Assembly: GCA_021401465.1 (NCBI GenBank)
Contig: JADDMT010000087.1
Location: 61,902 to 125,901 of the forward strand
DNA length: 64,000 bases
DNA from: Teratosphaeria epicoccoides
Lineage: Eukaryota; Ascomycota; Dothideomycetes; Mycosphaerellales; Teratosphaeriaceae
Reading direction: 5' to 3'
The notes beneath the pieces are model-generated. The model was not told the DNA's origin, did no database searches, and saw only the letters and a list, made by a program, of their open reading frames with translations. The number at the start of each line of letters is the position of its first letter. The stretch's first letter is position 1. The position numbers and the translations under genes are program-made. Positions 9,805 to 19,618 of the stretch are shown here, in pieces.

Positions 9805-10788
9805 CTACTCCCCAACCCACCCCCTCCACCCCCTCTGCCTCATCCACGCCTCCACAATCGCCTCCCCATCCCTACAAACATGCACCCTCTCCGTCTGCCC
9901 CAACAGCGCGACCAAGCTCCCCCCCGCCCCAAAAACCGGCTTCAGCACACTCGGCGTCAAGTCCGCATGACACAGCACCGCCTGCCGCAACTGCTCCAGA
10001 CAATGATCTACATGCATCCTCTCCGCACCTGGCCCCGACATCAACATGCCCTTGCCCTCATAGTACTCGTAGTCGAGATGCTTGCGGAGACCGTTGAGGC
10101 AGTGCAGCGAGTGCAGCAGATCCGGGCCTGCGTAGACGCCCGCTTCGCCCTGCATCCACTCCGCAGGGCGCTCATGGACGGGAGTAGCGGGCGGAAGGTC
10201 CGGGTCGGCGTCCAACCAGGCGACTTCCGAATCCGAGAAGCGCTCGTAGCGGCCGTGGATAAGGTCCAGCCAGGCATTATCGATTTCATCGGACGGGGGC
10301 CCGGTGAAGTGGCGGCCCTTGCTGTCGAGGGCGGGCTCGGGGACGTGCATGGTCCCGTTGGGGAGATCGCGGATCGCGGACTTGAAGCGGGTCTGGCGCA
10401 GTTTGATTGCGGGCTTGAGTGCTGAGATTTCGGTCGGGAAGCCGTGTTCGTAGCTTGGTTGGTGGGAGGTGACGACGTTCTGGGCGATGAGGACGGTCAG
10501 CAGGATGAGCGTGCTAAGGAGCCAGATTGGCGAGGCCGCAAGCGCATGTAGACGGCTACGGCTCTTATTGCGAGCTTGAAGTGGTTGACGAGTATCGTTG
10601 TCCTCGACATCGAAGCTCGTCTCGGGTCTCCTTGTATCATGTGAAGATCTGTCAGATGTATCTTGCAAAAACGGCGTCCGATCGGTCGTCTCGTTCAGCG
10701 TGTGATCGCGGGTATTGGATTGCGTGCCCATCGTACTGTCAGTCGTAGCGCGCGTATACGAAGGTCTCTTGGCAATCGACCTCGCCAT
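9805..10788 (-). CDS. UstYa/DUF3328-family putative oxidase
   Basis: A 327-aa intronless frame. There is a polar N-terminus, one membrane helix (~87-103, PIWLLSTLILLTVLIAQ) and a lumenal domain with the paired motifs HSLHC (226-230) and HVDHC (259-263). The two HxxHC motifs define the UstYa-like (DUF3328) family. Characterised members act in fungal ribosomal-peptide cyclisation (ustiloxin) or as oxidases/chlorinases in other secondary metabolites; many remain uncharacterised. It is predicted to be a type II membrane protein of the secretory pathway. The neighbour is a convergent MFS exporter, but no precursor peptide, NRPS or PKS is visible within the window, so a cluster role is unproven. 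Confidence 0.85.
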   Translation of the reverse strand: MARSIAKRPSYTRATTDSTMGTQSNTRDHTLNETTDRTPFLQDTSDRSSHDTRRPETSFDVEDNDTRQPLQARNKSRSRLHALAASPIWLLSTLILLTVLIAQNVVTSHQPSYEHGFPTEISALKPAIKLRQTRFKSAIRDLPNGTMHVPEPALDSKGRHFTGPPSDEIDNAWLDLIHGRYERFSDSEVAWLDADPDLPPATPVHERPAEWMQGEAGVYAGPDLLHSLHCLNGLRKHLDYEYYEGKGMLMSGPGAERMHVDHCLEQLRQAVLCHADLTPSVLKPVFGAGGSLVALLGQTERVHVCRDGEAIVEAWMRQRGWRGWVGE

Positions 10789-11135
10789 GATTGCGGTGAT
10801 GAGCTGATATATCTGTCGGGTGTCGTTGTCTCACGATGCGCTGTTCTTCGGCCTGAAAGACTGCTGAGCTCTGCGGATCTAAAACAATGTCTTGTAAGCA
10901 AGAAGACAAGGAATTATCAGAAATTCAAAGTTGCGAAGAAAAAGAAAGGGGGCACGACTCACACGTGTGTGCCGGCTAGCCGAACGTGACGGCAGCGTGC
11001 AAAATTTTCAATATCACCTCATGTTTCCCAGCTATACTCGCCCAACTCAAGCTCTACAGTATGCACGTTGGGGGCATATTCTAAGTACTGCGTCTACCAC
11101 TGTAGCAATACGGACCACCGTCGTTTTCGCATGAA
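10789..11135. other. Intergenic, upstream of the UstYa-family gene
   Basis: About 350 bp holding the leftward promoter of the UstYa-family gene and the 3' end of PP4R2. No gene is seen. Confidence 0.35.
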
Positions 11136-12890
11136 TCATAAAGTCGTAGCGTCACTGGCATCCTGTCCACTCAAATCCTCTGTGACTTCAGCATTAGCCG
11201 CCTCCTCGACCGGTCGACCATCCACATCTGCCAGCGACACATCTCCATCAGCATCCTTCACCTCCTCATGCTTCCCCTCGTCCATAGCCTCCTTCAGCTT
11301 CTCAGCCTCCTTTTCCACGTCCTGGGGGTCCTTGCCCGGCTGGCCAGCGTCGTCCTGCGCGGAGGCCTTGGCTGCTTGTTCTGCGACCTCAGCTTTGGGC
11401 GGACCACCAGGTCGTGGCTCTTGCGTGGCCCCCGGCGGAGGCACAACCTGCGCAAGGGCAGGCTGGCTTGGCGGGCTTTTCGCGCGGCCTACGGCAGCTT
11501 CCATGTCCAGCGTCCGTGCCCCCAGCGCCTGAGTTTGCGGGCCCATGTCAGCCATGCCAATCTCCTCTGGACCTCTGGCGTGTGGTGCCTCTTCAGGTCT
11601 CTCTTCCATCTCGGCATCTTCCGCGCTTCCAGCATTCGTTACCAGCGACGAGGCCGTCGGCTCGCTCCTGCCAGCAGCAACCGCACCTCCAGAAATCAAC
11701 GCTCTACGCGGGGCCATCTGGTTGACAGGGACCACACCATGTATTTGTTCTTGTCGTAGGAGCTCGCCTTGGGTGACGGCATCCTGTTGGTTTGGAACAC
11801 TCTCGGTACTGGAGGTACTTGCATCCGACTGTTCTGAGAGTGTGGGCGATGCCGGGGTCGAGTTGGATTGCGGAATGGCGGTGTTGGCTGAAGATATGCC
11901 GTTGACCGTGACGGACACAGTCTCGATGCTTCCGGCGCCATTGGGACCTTCGATGGTTTCTGTGCTCTCGCTGTGGAGCTCGCCGTCTTGGCTTCCTGCT
12001 GTGGCATTGCCGGTCAGTGGGTTGTTGTTGTTCCTCAGCCATGGTATCGGCGTCAGTAGAGCACCGCCGAGGCTCTCGTCGCTGCCCAGTCCATCCCTCT
12101 CGGTAATGGTGTTATTGTGGGCATCGCCGTTGACCAGAAAACTGCCATTGGTGGTTGCGCTCTGGGTGGGGAGCGGGAAATCAGTGAGTGGCGAGCTGAC
12201 CGACAGGTTTCTGTCGAGCGCCCGTAGAAACTGCGGTAGGAACCGGTAGTTCTTCTTCGGATTGAGCACGATTTCGGCCACCCGCTGAATCGTATATGGT
12301 GGACTTTGGGCGAAGTCTTTCTCGAGAATGCGCGCGCATGACTCGTACATGCTCAGCATATCTGGGGGAAGCGTGCCTGCTGGATCCTGTATACTTCCTG
12401 GCGGCTGCTGATTGTGATTGACGTGGGAGGCGGCAGGCACAGGTGAAGAAGCGGCAGGCGCGTCATTCTCTTTGGTGCTGCTCTGGCTGTTGGGCGGTGT
12501 TGCATTACTTTCTACCGCCTCGGGCAGATCTCGGTCTTGTGCTTCCGACTGTGCTGCGGGCTGGGGATGGGCAGGTGGGGTGGAGGCAACGACTTCGGGA
12601 TCAATGGCGGAGGAGGATGTGGGGCGGGGGAGCGGGACCGATGGCAGGGGGAAGTCATTGTATACGATCTGCGAGCGTCAGAAAATGCCACATGCATCAT
12701 CTCCCACCGCATGCAGGGCAGCGTGAATACATTGTGAAGGCGCTTCAGCAGGTCTTCGAGCACACGAGGCCACTCGGAGCTGCCGCCGGGTCAGCATCAG
12801 CTCATCGCGTGCCCATGAAAGTCATGAATCATACATGTCAATTGACCCTTTCCTCGCCGTCTGGGCCAAGACGTCTTCGCTGCTCGCCAT
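11136..12890 (-). CDS. Protein phosphatase 4 regulatory subunit 2 (PPP4R2-like)
   Basis: Three exons: 12890-12847, 12779-12731 and 12668-11136, giving 541 aa. Introns are 67 nt (GTCAAT donor, weak; GGCAG acceptor) and 62 nt (GTATTC donor; TCTGAC branch; GCAG acceptor). The splices join MASSEDVLAQ to SEWPRVLEDLLKRLHN and then IVYNDFPLP, which is how fungal R2 proteins begin. The R2 core is PYTIQRVAEIVLNP followed by RFLPQFLRALDRNLSVSS (~150-185). The rest is a long Ser/Thr/Glu-rich, probably disordered acidic tail. PP4R2 holds the PP4 catalytic subunit in the PP4-R2-R3 complex, which dephosphorylates DNA-damage and centrosome/spindle-pole targets. The first donor is the least certain part. Confidence 0.8.
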
Positions 12891-13421
12891 CAAATATTAT
12901 TGTGTGTACTGTGTTATTACAGGTATTGTTTGTCGCAAGCACATCTCACCTGCATCCACAAATGCACAACTTCTACATGACGAACGATCTGCACCGGCCA
13001 AAGCTTTACAAAACGCGCTAGCACACGGCCCCTTCCAATGTTGCTTGTCGATTTCTCAAGAGTACATACATGTAGCCATGCTTGCTCACGGCCGTAGCTA
13101 CATTGACATGCCTCATGCCAGCAAAGCGAAAGTCTTCAAGTCCACCAGCTCACACCCGCGGGCAGAAGGTTTTGAACCTGACTGGACAGCCAGCGCAGAG
13201 GACGCTCTTCCAGAGACCTCTTGAGACCTGCATACGAGCGCAACGATAATGATCGACGCGGGCGGCAGAGCCCATAAGTACACGATCCCCCTTTCGAGGC
13301 AGCAGCACCCGAAATGACTCCCCATCATCCCAAACCCCCAGACAAAGCACCCACCCCATCTCGAACCTGCTCGCCATCCCACCCTCTCGCAAACAGCACC
13401 ACCACCCCATCCCCTACCCCT
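12891..13421. other. Intergenic, PP4R2 upstream region
   Basis: About 530 bp between the PP4R2 start and the small secreted protein stop. A forward open stretch (12835-13224) has no recognisable motif and I do not call it. Confidence 0.35.
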
Positions 13422-13709
13422 CTAATTGCCCTGACAGCTCGGGTGATATTTCACTTTTTCATCCTTGAAGCCGACGCAGGTAAAGCCCGTCGACGAAGTG
13501 GAGTCATGGTGGCAGTACCCAGATTCCTGCGCGCACGTCAGCCTCGCTATCCACGCACATTGGCAGCTGACCCGTAAACATACCGACTCCTCTCCGCCTG
13601 TCTGGCAGTTTGCGCAAACATAAGCGTTCGCGTCGCACCCCGCGGCGGCTGCTTGTATTAGACGCGGGGTGAAGGCGAGCAGCAGGAGGGAGAATGAGAG
13701 GCGAGCCAT
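13422..13709 (-). CDS. Small secreted cysteine-rich protein
   Basis: From the ATG at 13709 a typical signal peptide (MARLSFSLLLLAFTPRLIQA) is followed by a 75-aa mature part with ten cysteines when read straight through. An excellent intron lies inside: 13583-13527 with GTATGT donor, GGCTGACG branch and GCGCAG acceptor. It is 57 nt and leaves the frame unchanged. Splicing removes 19 residues including four cysteines, giving a 76-aa precursor with six. Small secreted proteins of this build in ascomycetes include effectors and antimicrobial peptides, but I recognise no named family. The start is fixed by the signal peptide. The spliced form is the likelier mature product given the quality of the splice sites. 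Confidence 0.7.
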   Translation of the reverse strand: MARLSFSLLLLAFTPRLIQAAAAGCDANAYVCANCQTGGEESVCLRVSCQCAWIARLTCAQESGYCHHDSTSSTGFTCVGFKDEKVKYHPSCQGN

Positions 13710-14883
13710 TGTGTGTAGGGTCGATGTGCTGCTTTTGCTTGATCAAGTTTGGGAATCAAGTTCCAAAGCCTTTGTTGCCAAATTTTTTTCAAAGGTTGTT
13801 GGTATTTGGAGGACACGTCCTTCAAATCCTGACATCTGACGTTGAGCTCATGGTGCATCCGCCAGCCTCCGTCGGAGACGGATTTGCGTGAGACGACAAG
13901 AATGATGAGATCCATCCCGGTCAAGCTTCCGCTTCGTTCGCCGAATGCTAGCTAGCCTCATCCTAGCCACTCGACACATCTGTCTCGAATCTGTCGATGC
14001 GAGTAGATGGCCAGCGTGAGTTCTTTATACACATGGGCGTGCAATGCCGAGCTAAGAGACGACAGGTCATTGTAGAGCGAGCCAGGTAACGGTTGATAGC
14101 AAGCGTCAATAGATGATGTTCAGCCGTGAACATTGCAAGCAGTCAACATTGTCATCAATTCAGTCAACCTGCCAAATAGCAGTCTGCCAATTCCTCCAGC
14201 ACTCAGACCCATCCGATGGCCAGCGAATCGGACCTACCAAATGAGTGCCTCAGACCTATCAACCAGCAGTCAGACCAGTCAGCCAGTCACCCGATCCCCC
14301 GCCACGAAGCAGCGCTGAAGCTACCGAGCTTGTCAACCCGAAGTCCAGAGCCATTTTGCCATTCCTGAAGACATCACCTTCCCGTGTACCTGGACTATGC
14401 AACGCAATGCAAGTCACACCATTGAGTCATTACCTTACCGAAGAAGCAGTCAAACCTGTAGCGCGGACGAGGGGCTGATGATTTATAAGACGACGGAATC
14501 TGAGCCAATGTTAGCACGCGACGACAGCTCATCACCGCACCGACACTGAGCTACTCTGGTATTCTTGCCTGAGTCTTCGGATGCGAGTGACTTCACCGTG
14601 CTCCGACGTGAATTCAAATATATCACCGGTACAGCGTGACTAAATCAAGCAGCCCTCACCTTGCGCTGCGTGTTGCGGCATCTGGAACCTCAGCTTTCAG
14701 TCGCAAGCGCTTCCCATTTGGTTTGAGAGCCGATACTCGGTGAGACCCATGATGTATCATAGTCGTCGTGTGGCATATAATAGCTGTGCTAGTCATGCTG
14801 GACCAGCGACTTCTTACTCCTCTCGCCGGCCCGCCCCGAGTGTATTTCAGCACCACAAACATCCCGCTCATTGTCTTGCGCCC
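13710..14883. other. Intergenic with CAGTC-rich low-complexity stretch
   Basis: About 1.2 kb with no supported gene. Between roughly 14140 and 14300 the motif CAGTC/CAGAC recurs at short irregular spacing (cagtcaacc, cagtctgcc, cagtcagacc, cagtcagcc). The rest holds the secreted-protein promoter and the CSN7 3' flank. Confidence 0.4.
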
Positions 14884-15827
14884 TCACTTACTCCCCTTCC
14901 TACTCAACTTATCGACAAACTTCCCCACGCCGCTCCTCCTCCTGCCCGCTCCATTCCCATCATCTACATCCATGGCATCCTCATCTTCTCCCTCATCCAG
15001 ATCCATCTTCCTTCCCGATCCCCTTGTATTCCTCCCCGTCGCGACGAGCCCAGCAAGGGGCCCACCAAGCCCGCCGCCACCACCTCCACTCTTTCCCTCA
15101 TCCAAAACGGCCTTGACCTGCCTCTCCGTCCTTTGCTCTCTCACTGCCCTCTTTCTGGCATCCGCCTTGATCCTCGCGATCTCCGCCTCCAAATCCGCGA
15201 GCGCGGAATCGCATCGTCCGGACCACGCGGCGAGCTCGGCAATCATGTCGCTGACGCTGCCTGGAGCAAGGTCGCGAAGTGGCGCCACGGATGTGATGAC
15301 GACGATTTGGGCTGCCGGGTTCAAGGTCGCGGAGATCAGGTCGGAATAGATGGCTTGGGTGATGAGGTGCTCGAGGTCCAGGGAGGAGGCGAGATCGAGG
15401 TGACGCTGGAGAGAAGCATAGCTCAGATTGGATTCCGAGCTGGAGGATTGCTGGTTCTGGGAGGCGATGGTCAGGAGGGAGAGGAGGCGGAGCTTGAGAG
15501 ATTGGGCGTCGCTGAGCTGTGGCAGGTTTGGCGTTGCTGTCATCTGATCAACAATAAGTCCAGATGTAGAAAAAGAGCATTTGACTCGCCTTTGTAACTC
15601 TCCCACGTGCCCCACGCAAAGATCTTCAGCAGCCGGTATGAAGCACCATACTGTGCATTGCTCTCCAAACTCTTCACGTTCGGTTGCTGAAGCAGCTCAG
15701 CGAAGACATATGTGTTTGGTGCCGAAGTAGCTTGGTTGACAAGATCAGCAGCGGCACGCGGCGAATTGGCAGACTTGGCGAGGGCCAGGAAGGGCGCCAG
15801 AGCATTGAGTGCGCGGGATTGTTCCAT
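14884..15827 (-). CDS. CSN7: COP9 signalosome subunit 7 (PCI domain)
   Basis: Two exons, 15827-15590 and 15536-14884, giving 296 aa. The N-terminal part contains TSAPNTYVFAELLQQPNV and LLKIFAWGTWESYK; after the splice comes TPNLPQLSDAQSLKLRLLSLL and a PCI winged-helix stretch (ISATLNPAAQIVVITS, DLAPGSVSDM). A Gly/acidic tail follows, ending in basic residues. This is the CSN7/Acob order; Csn7 bridges the PCI ring and helical bundle of the signalosome that removes Nedd8 from cullins. The intron (15589-15537, 53 nt) begins GC (AAAG|GCGAGT) and ends GACAG. No GT donor gives the conserved reading across the junction, so it appears to be a GC-AG intron. Confidence 0.85.
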
Positions 15828-16302
15828 ATTCGCTCACTCGAATGATCAAGTTGACGGAGGTGGTTTCTACACGAATCTATGAGTTCACTAAGGGAAACAC
15901 GAGGGACAGCTCAGGTGAGTGATTAGTCACCTATCGATAGCATGACTCGTGACCGTAACAGGCCCCCCCACCTGGACCTGTTTCACTGCAAGGGAAGCAC
16001 AGGCGCTTGATCATGCAAGCAATTTCCTGGCATGAAAACACTTAGATTGCTCGAGTGCCTGTGCGAACGACGAAGAACTTGGCCGTCTCCCTGGTTCCAA
16101 CTACACTACTAGCAGTACCGCAACGATAGTAAGCATCTTGGATCTCCTCGTCTTCCATGGCAGTGAACCCGTCGCGCTCGATCAAGTTCCCCTTTCCAAG
16201 ATTGATGTCCGCAACTGCCCAACGAAAGCTCTTCAGCCTGGATTACTTAGAATCGCAAGTCTCTAGTCGCGCCGTGCGCAAACGCGCACGCAGGGTGAAC
16301 TT
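15828..16302. other. Divergent intergenic region between CSN7 and a small membrane protein
   Basis: About 475 bp upstream of both flanking genes; it should hold both promoters. No RNA gene or repeat is visible. Confidence 0.35.
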
Positions 16303-16944
16303 ATGGCACATCACAATATTTACATGGCAGCTCTATCGGCGTTCGATCTCGCACTACAGACAACTTCCAAAAGTGGCGCATCCCGTGAACAGGAACAATC
16401 CATACTCAGCAGACGCTCCATGTCCCACACTGCCAGAACCGCGGCAATCACGATTCCGTGCATAGCCGTCCTGACCATAGTCCTGATTGTCATCGTCCTG
16501 GTCTGGCACAGACGGCGTAGGAAGCGCTCACACATCCTGGCCGCCGCGCTATCCCCACGAGTACAAAGCGGCATCTTTGATGGCGACATCGAGAGTGCAA
16601 AAGCGCACTCTGCCAGTAGCACCCTTTCATACGACACCGATTCGCGGCGGAAGTCAGTCATCTCCGAGGATTGCAGCGGCGATACAGATCGCTTTCTCAA
16701 GAAAAGCGTCACCCTTTTTGACCCTTTCGAAGATACGATGTCGACCGAGGTGGGAAGCGAGGAATGTCGGGATAGAGTGGTCGTGGCAAAGCCCGAAAGG
16801 TGTGCTGCTCGGGCCAGTGCACGAATGTCTGGGAGGTCGATCCGGCTGATTACGGGGCTGGGCGGTGCGGATGAGGAGGCGAGGAGATGGTCAATTCGCC
16901 TGATAACTGAGTTGGACGAAGTGTGCGGAGGGTGCGCGAGCTGA
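16303..16944 (+). CDS. Hypothetical single-pass membrane protein
   Basis: A 213-aa frame from an ATG at 16303 (MAHHNIYMAALS). One strong hydrophobic helix (~50-68, IPCIAVLTIVLIVIVLVW) is followed directly by a cluster of basic residues (HRRRRKRS), placing the C-terminus in the cytosol by the positive-inside rule. The cytosolic part is Ser/Asp/Glu-rich and ends with two related copies of SIRLIT-G/E-L. I do not recognise a family. The opposite strand is also open here, but only this strand gives a sensible membrane helix plus charge pattern. The start codon is uncertain because the frame extends further upstream. Confidence 0.45.
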   Translation: MAHHNIYMAALSAFDLALQTTSKSGASREQEQSILSRRSMSHTARTAAITIPCIAVLTIVLIVIVLVWHRRRRKRSHILAAALSPRVQSGIFDGDIESAKAHSASSTLSYDTDSRRKSVISEDCSGDTDRFLKKSVTLFDPFEDTMSTEVGSEECRDRVVVAKPERCAARASARMSGRSIRLITGLGGADEEARRWSIRLITELDEVCGGCAS

Positions 16945-16966
16945 TGTTGAGGGCCTTTGGCTACTC

Positions 16967-16983
16967 TCTCTCTCTCTCTCTCT
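16967..16983. repeat. (CT)n microsatellite
   Basis: About eight uninterrupted CT dinucleotides lie just after the stop of the small membrane-protein gene. Confidence 0.85.
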
Positions 16984-17112
16984 GACTGCCACGATATTTC
17001 ATCGTGATGTAAGGTAATGCCGATCACAGACAAAGAGAAATGGAGGCCGCAGACTGTGGGCCTTTGGCAGTATAGGCGGGCCGCAGTATTGGCTTCACTG
17101 CCCGGCGCTTCG

Positions 17113-18743
17113 TCAATTCGCGGCAGCTGATCTGGGCCGATTGTCTTTCCACAGCTTACTGCGCTTGGACTTTCCGTCTTTGCGGTGGACCGCTTCACCT
17201 GTCTTGCCGTCTTTCCACAGCTCGCTGGCTTGCGCTTGATCTTTCTTGCCCTCGTCTTTGCCCTCGTCTTTGCCCTCGTCTTTGCCCTCGTCTTTGCCCT
17301 CGTCTTCGGCCTCGTCTTTGCCCTCGTCCTTGGCCTCGTCTTTGCCCTCGTCCTTGGCCTCGTCCTTGCCGTCGTTATTGTCGCCTCCTTGACCCGTAAT
17401 AATATAGTCCTCCTCGTCGTCCTCATACTGATCAGTCAAAGGCCTTTCACCATAAGCCAGCTTCTCCAAATTCACCATCGTACTCAACCTCAGATTCGGT
17501 GACGTAGCCACCTCGATGAACCCATCGTCCTTTCCGTCATTAATGGACGACGCATGTTTCAAGGATCCCCTTGGTGAGTGTTGCGTAAAGAGTGCCGGTA
17601 GAGGACTGAAGCATTCGATCATACGGCGGCCATCACGACCGTCACACAACTCTCCCATCATCAGGTCGGTGGGCGCTGTCATAACCTTCAGTCCGATCTC
17701 CCACAACATTTTCCTAGCTCCGGCTTGACTCATTGCGTATGCCTGCGTGCATACATTACCACGGCCTCGGCCAACGGCACGCGTGTGCGGTGGATACTGT
17801 TCGAGCAATTGTCTGTCTCCGAATTGAAAGTTGACGTGAGCAGGATTGGCGACGGTCATGTCGTTGAGCAAGATTGCACGACCCAATGGCACTCCATGTT
17901 TGGCGTTGGGAAGACTGGAGCCACAGTGGCCAAGCCAGTGGATGTCCCAACGGTCAATGTCGCCATAAGGGGAAGTGCTTGGTGGAGTGAGGCGCTCCTC
18001 GTCACCATCGCCGACATAAAACGACTGCGGCTGTTCGCCCTCAGAAGGCTGCGGGTAGGAAGGATCAAGGAATTGGTCCGTCGTGTTCTTCAGAGGCTGG
18101 ATCAGAAGCTGAGCAGCTCTAGCGTAGTCCCGTAACTGAGATTTGATTCGTACATCCCAGTCGACGTCGTCTTCAAGGATAAGCGCACTTGTAATGCCTT
18201 CACGAACCATCCTGTACTTCGTCAGCACGCTGAAAAGCTGCAGCTTGTTGCTACGAACTTCTGTAACGCGTTCATGTGGGATCTCCAGTTCCCCAAATGT
18301 CCATCTTCCAGGCCCAGAGCTGGATTTTCGCCACCTGGAGGCAATGCGTGGCGATTCACCCCGTCTGCCGCATCGATCCATTCCACTTCCAGTCCTGATG
18401 CAGCAATACCTAATGCCATCCTATCGCGACGATCTGTCCGCTTCTGCAGGGTGACGAGGAAGATCTTCTGGAACTGGGGGCCACGTTAGATCTAGTAGAA
18501 AAACTATCAGGTTAGGGAGCTTACCCCGAGTGTCGAGTTGAGGGTATCGTCAAGGAAGTCGCCTGATTTCTGTGCGTTCCAACTTGTAGGCATGAGCGAC
18601 TCCGAGTACCTGTAAAGTGGCCCAAGAAGAAAGATGGTCGACAGGACGAGACTGGCAGCACCAAGAGCCCAGCCTCGTCTTGTCAGCGCTGGCACAAAGG
18701 AACCCATCATCGGTAAGCAGAAATTGAACGAGTTATTCATCAC
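17113..18743 (-). CDS. Glycosyltransferase family 25-like type II membrane protein with acidic repeat tail
   Basis: Three exons: 18743-18525, 18473-18259 and 18211-17113 (510 aa). Intron 1 is 51 nt (GTAAGC to CCCAG) and intron 2 is 47 nt (GTTCGT, GTGCTGACG branch, ACAG). A membrane helix sits at ~25-45. The catalytic region begins KIFLVTLQKRTDRRDRM and contains WRSHMNALQK joined by the splice to MVREGITSALILEDDVDWD. The EDDVDWD motif supplies the metal-binding DxD expected in GT25/LPS-glycosyltransferase-like proteins. It is predicted to act in the Golgi; the acceptor is unknown. The C-terminus carries a run of KDEG/KDEA/EDEG units encoded by an imperfect 12-bp repeat (17245-17380), then a basic end. 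Confidence 0.8.
17245..17380 (-). repeat. 12-bp tandem repeat encoding KDEG/KDEA units
   Basis: About eleven imperfect copies of a 12-bp unit (on the minus strand GACGAGGGCAAA, with GCC for GGC and AAG for AAA variants) lie in frame inside the glycosyltransferase gene. The outer copies differ and the inner ones are nearly identical, as expected from slippage. Confidence 0.8.
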
Positions 18744-19618
18744 TAGATCGTGAATGAGTATTTGGCGAGCTGAAGCATGATATTATGCCACGCGAAGAGC
18801 AAGTAGAGTTGGTGACACTTTGAGAACACGCAGCCGCTCCTGAAGCAAACAGCCTAATCCTTCAAAGCACCAAGCAGTATGGGTGGCTTCACAGTATCGT
18901 GGCAAGGTGTGCAATCCGGGGGTGCTGGAACCCGGAGCTTTTGCGATGGTATACCTGGTCTTGTTGCTCTTGGCAAGTCTTGGAGCAATGTAAAGATTGC
19001 CTTGCTTGTCTGATGATCAGAGCCGCACATTTGATGTTCGGCCGGCGAAAGGTAGCCAACTCTCGTATCCCAGGAGATGAATGTCTTACGAATGTAGCAA
19101 GGTGGGTCGAGATGCCCTTGAGCCTCCTACCAATCGTACCTTAGATGTGCATATTTACCAATCCTAGGAATCCCGGCGCTACATTGGTCCAAGTCTTTGT
19201 GGCGGATTGATCGCTGCTGGCGGCTGTGGTCATGCCCACCCGGTATATTTACTGATCAGCTGGACCATGCATCGTTACCTGCTTGGAGTGCAAGCACAGC
19301 CCAGTGCCCCATAAAGCTTTAGGCGAAAACGTGTTTTGCCGGAGCATCGACGCCATGGTCAAGCAACAGGGATGCGTCATGTCCAGCCTGGAAATTTTCT
19401 TTGTGAGCGTGAGTGTGCATGTGTGTTGAACCGTGATTGACGGAGGCATGTAAGGTACAGACTCGGAAGGTCGGTGACTGGAGGGTCGACGTTTCGGCGT
19501 TTTCAGATCCCGCGCCGCCGTGTCCCCCGAACGCGTGACCCTCGAGGTACGTTACCCTTTTACTGTATATCCAGAGGTATCGATGTTCTAGTCTCGCTTT
19601 TCAAACGCCAAATGCGGA
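18744..19618. other. Divergent intergenic region between the GT25-like gene and SFR1
   Basis: About 875 bp upstream of two divergent genes. Short open frames occur on both strands without recognisable motifs. Nothing repetitive is seen. Confidence 0.4.

Noticed and set aside
12835..13224. Plus-strand 129-codon frame upstream of PP4R2
   Set aside because: It overlaps PP4R2 exon 1 on the other strand and lacks motifs.
14100..14480. CAGTC/CAGAC-rich stretch as a possible CRISPR-like or satellite array
   Set aside because: Spacing is irregular and units are 5-10 bp; it is low-complexity sequence, and CRISPR arrays are not expected in a fungus.
14740..15597. Plus-strand frame of 285 codons over CSN7
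   Set aside because: Antisense shadow of the CSN7 gene, whose conserved domains and intron are on the other strand.
16320..17426. Long minus-strand frame of 368 codons with Arg/Thr repeats
   Set aside because: It is an out-of-frame reading of the same 12-bp repeat plus the antisense of the small membrane-protein gene; no coherent protein features.
17185..17502. Plus-strand open frame rich in FALV/LVFA, looking like a membrane protein
   Set aside because: It is the reverse complement of the KDEG repeat in the glycosyltransferase gene, which has conserved catalytic motifs and good introns.
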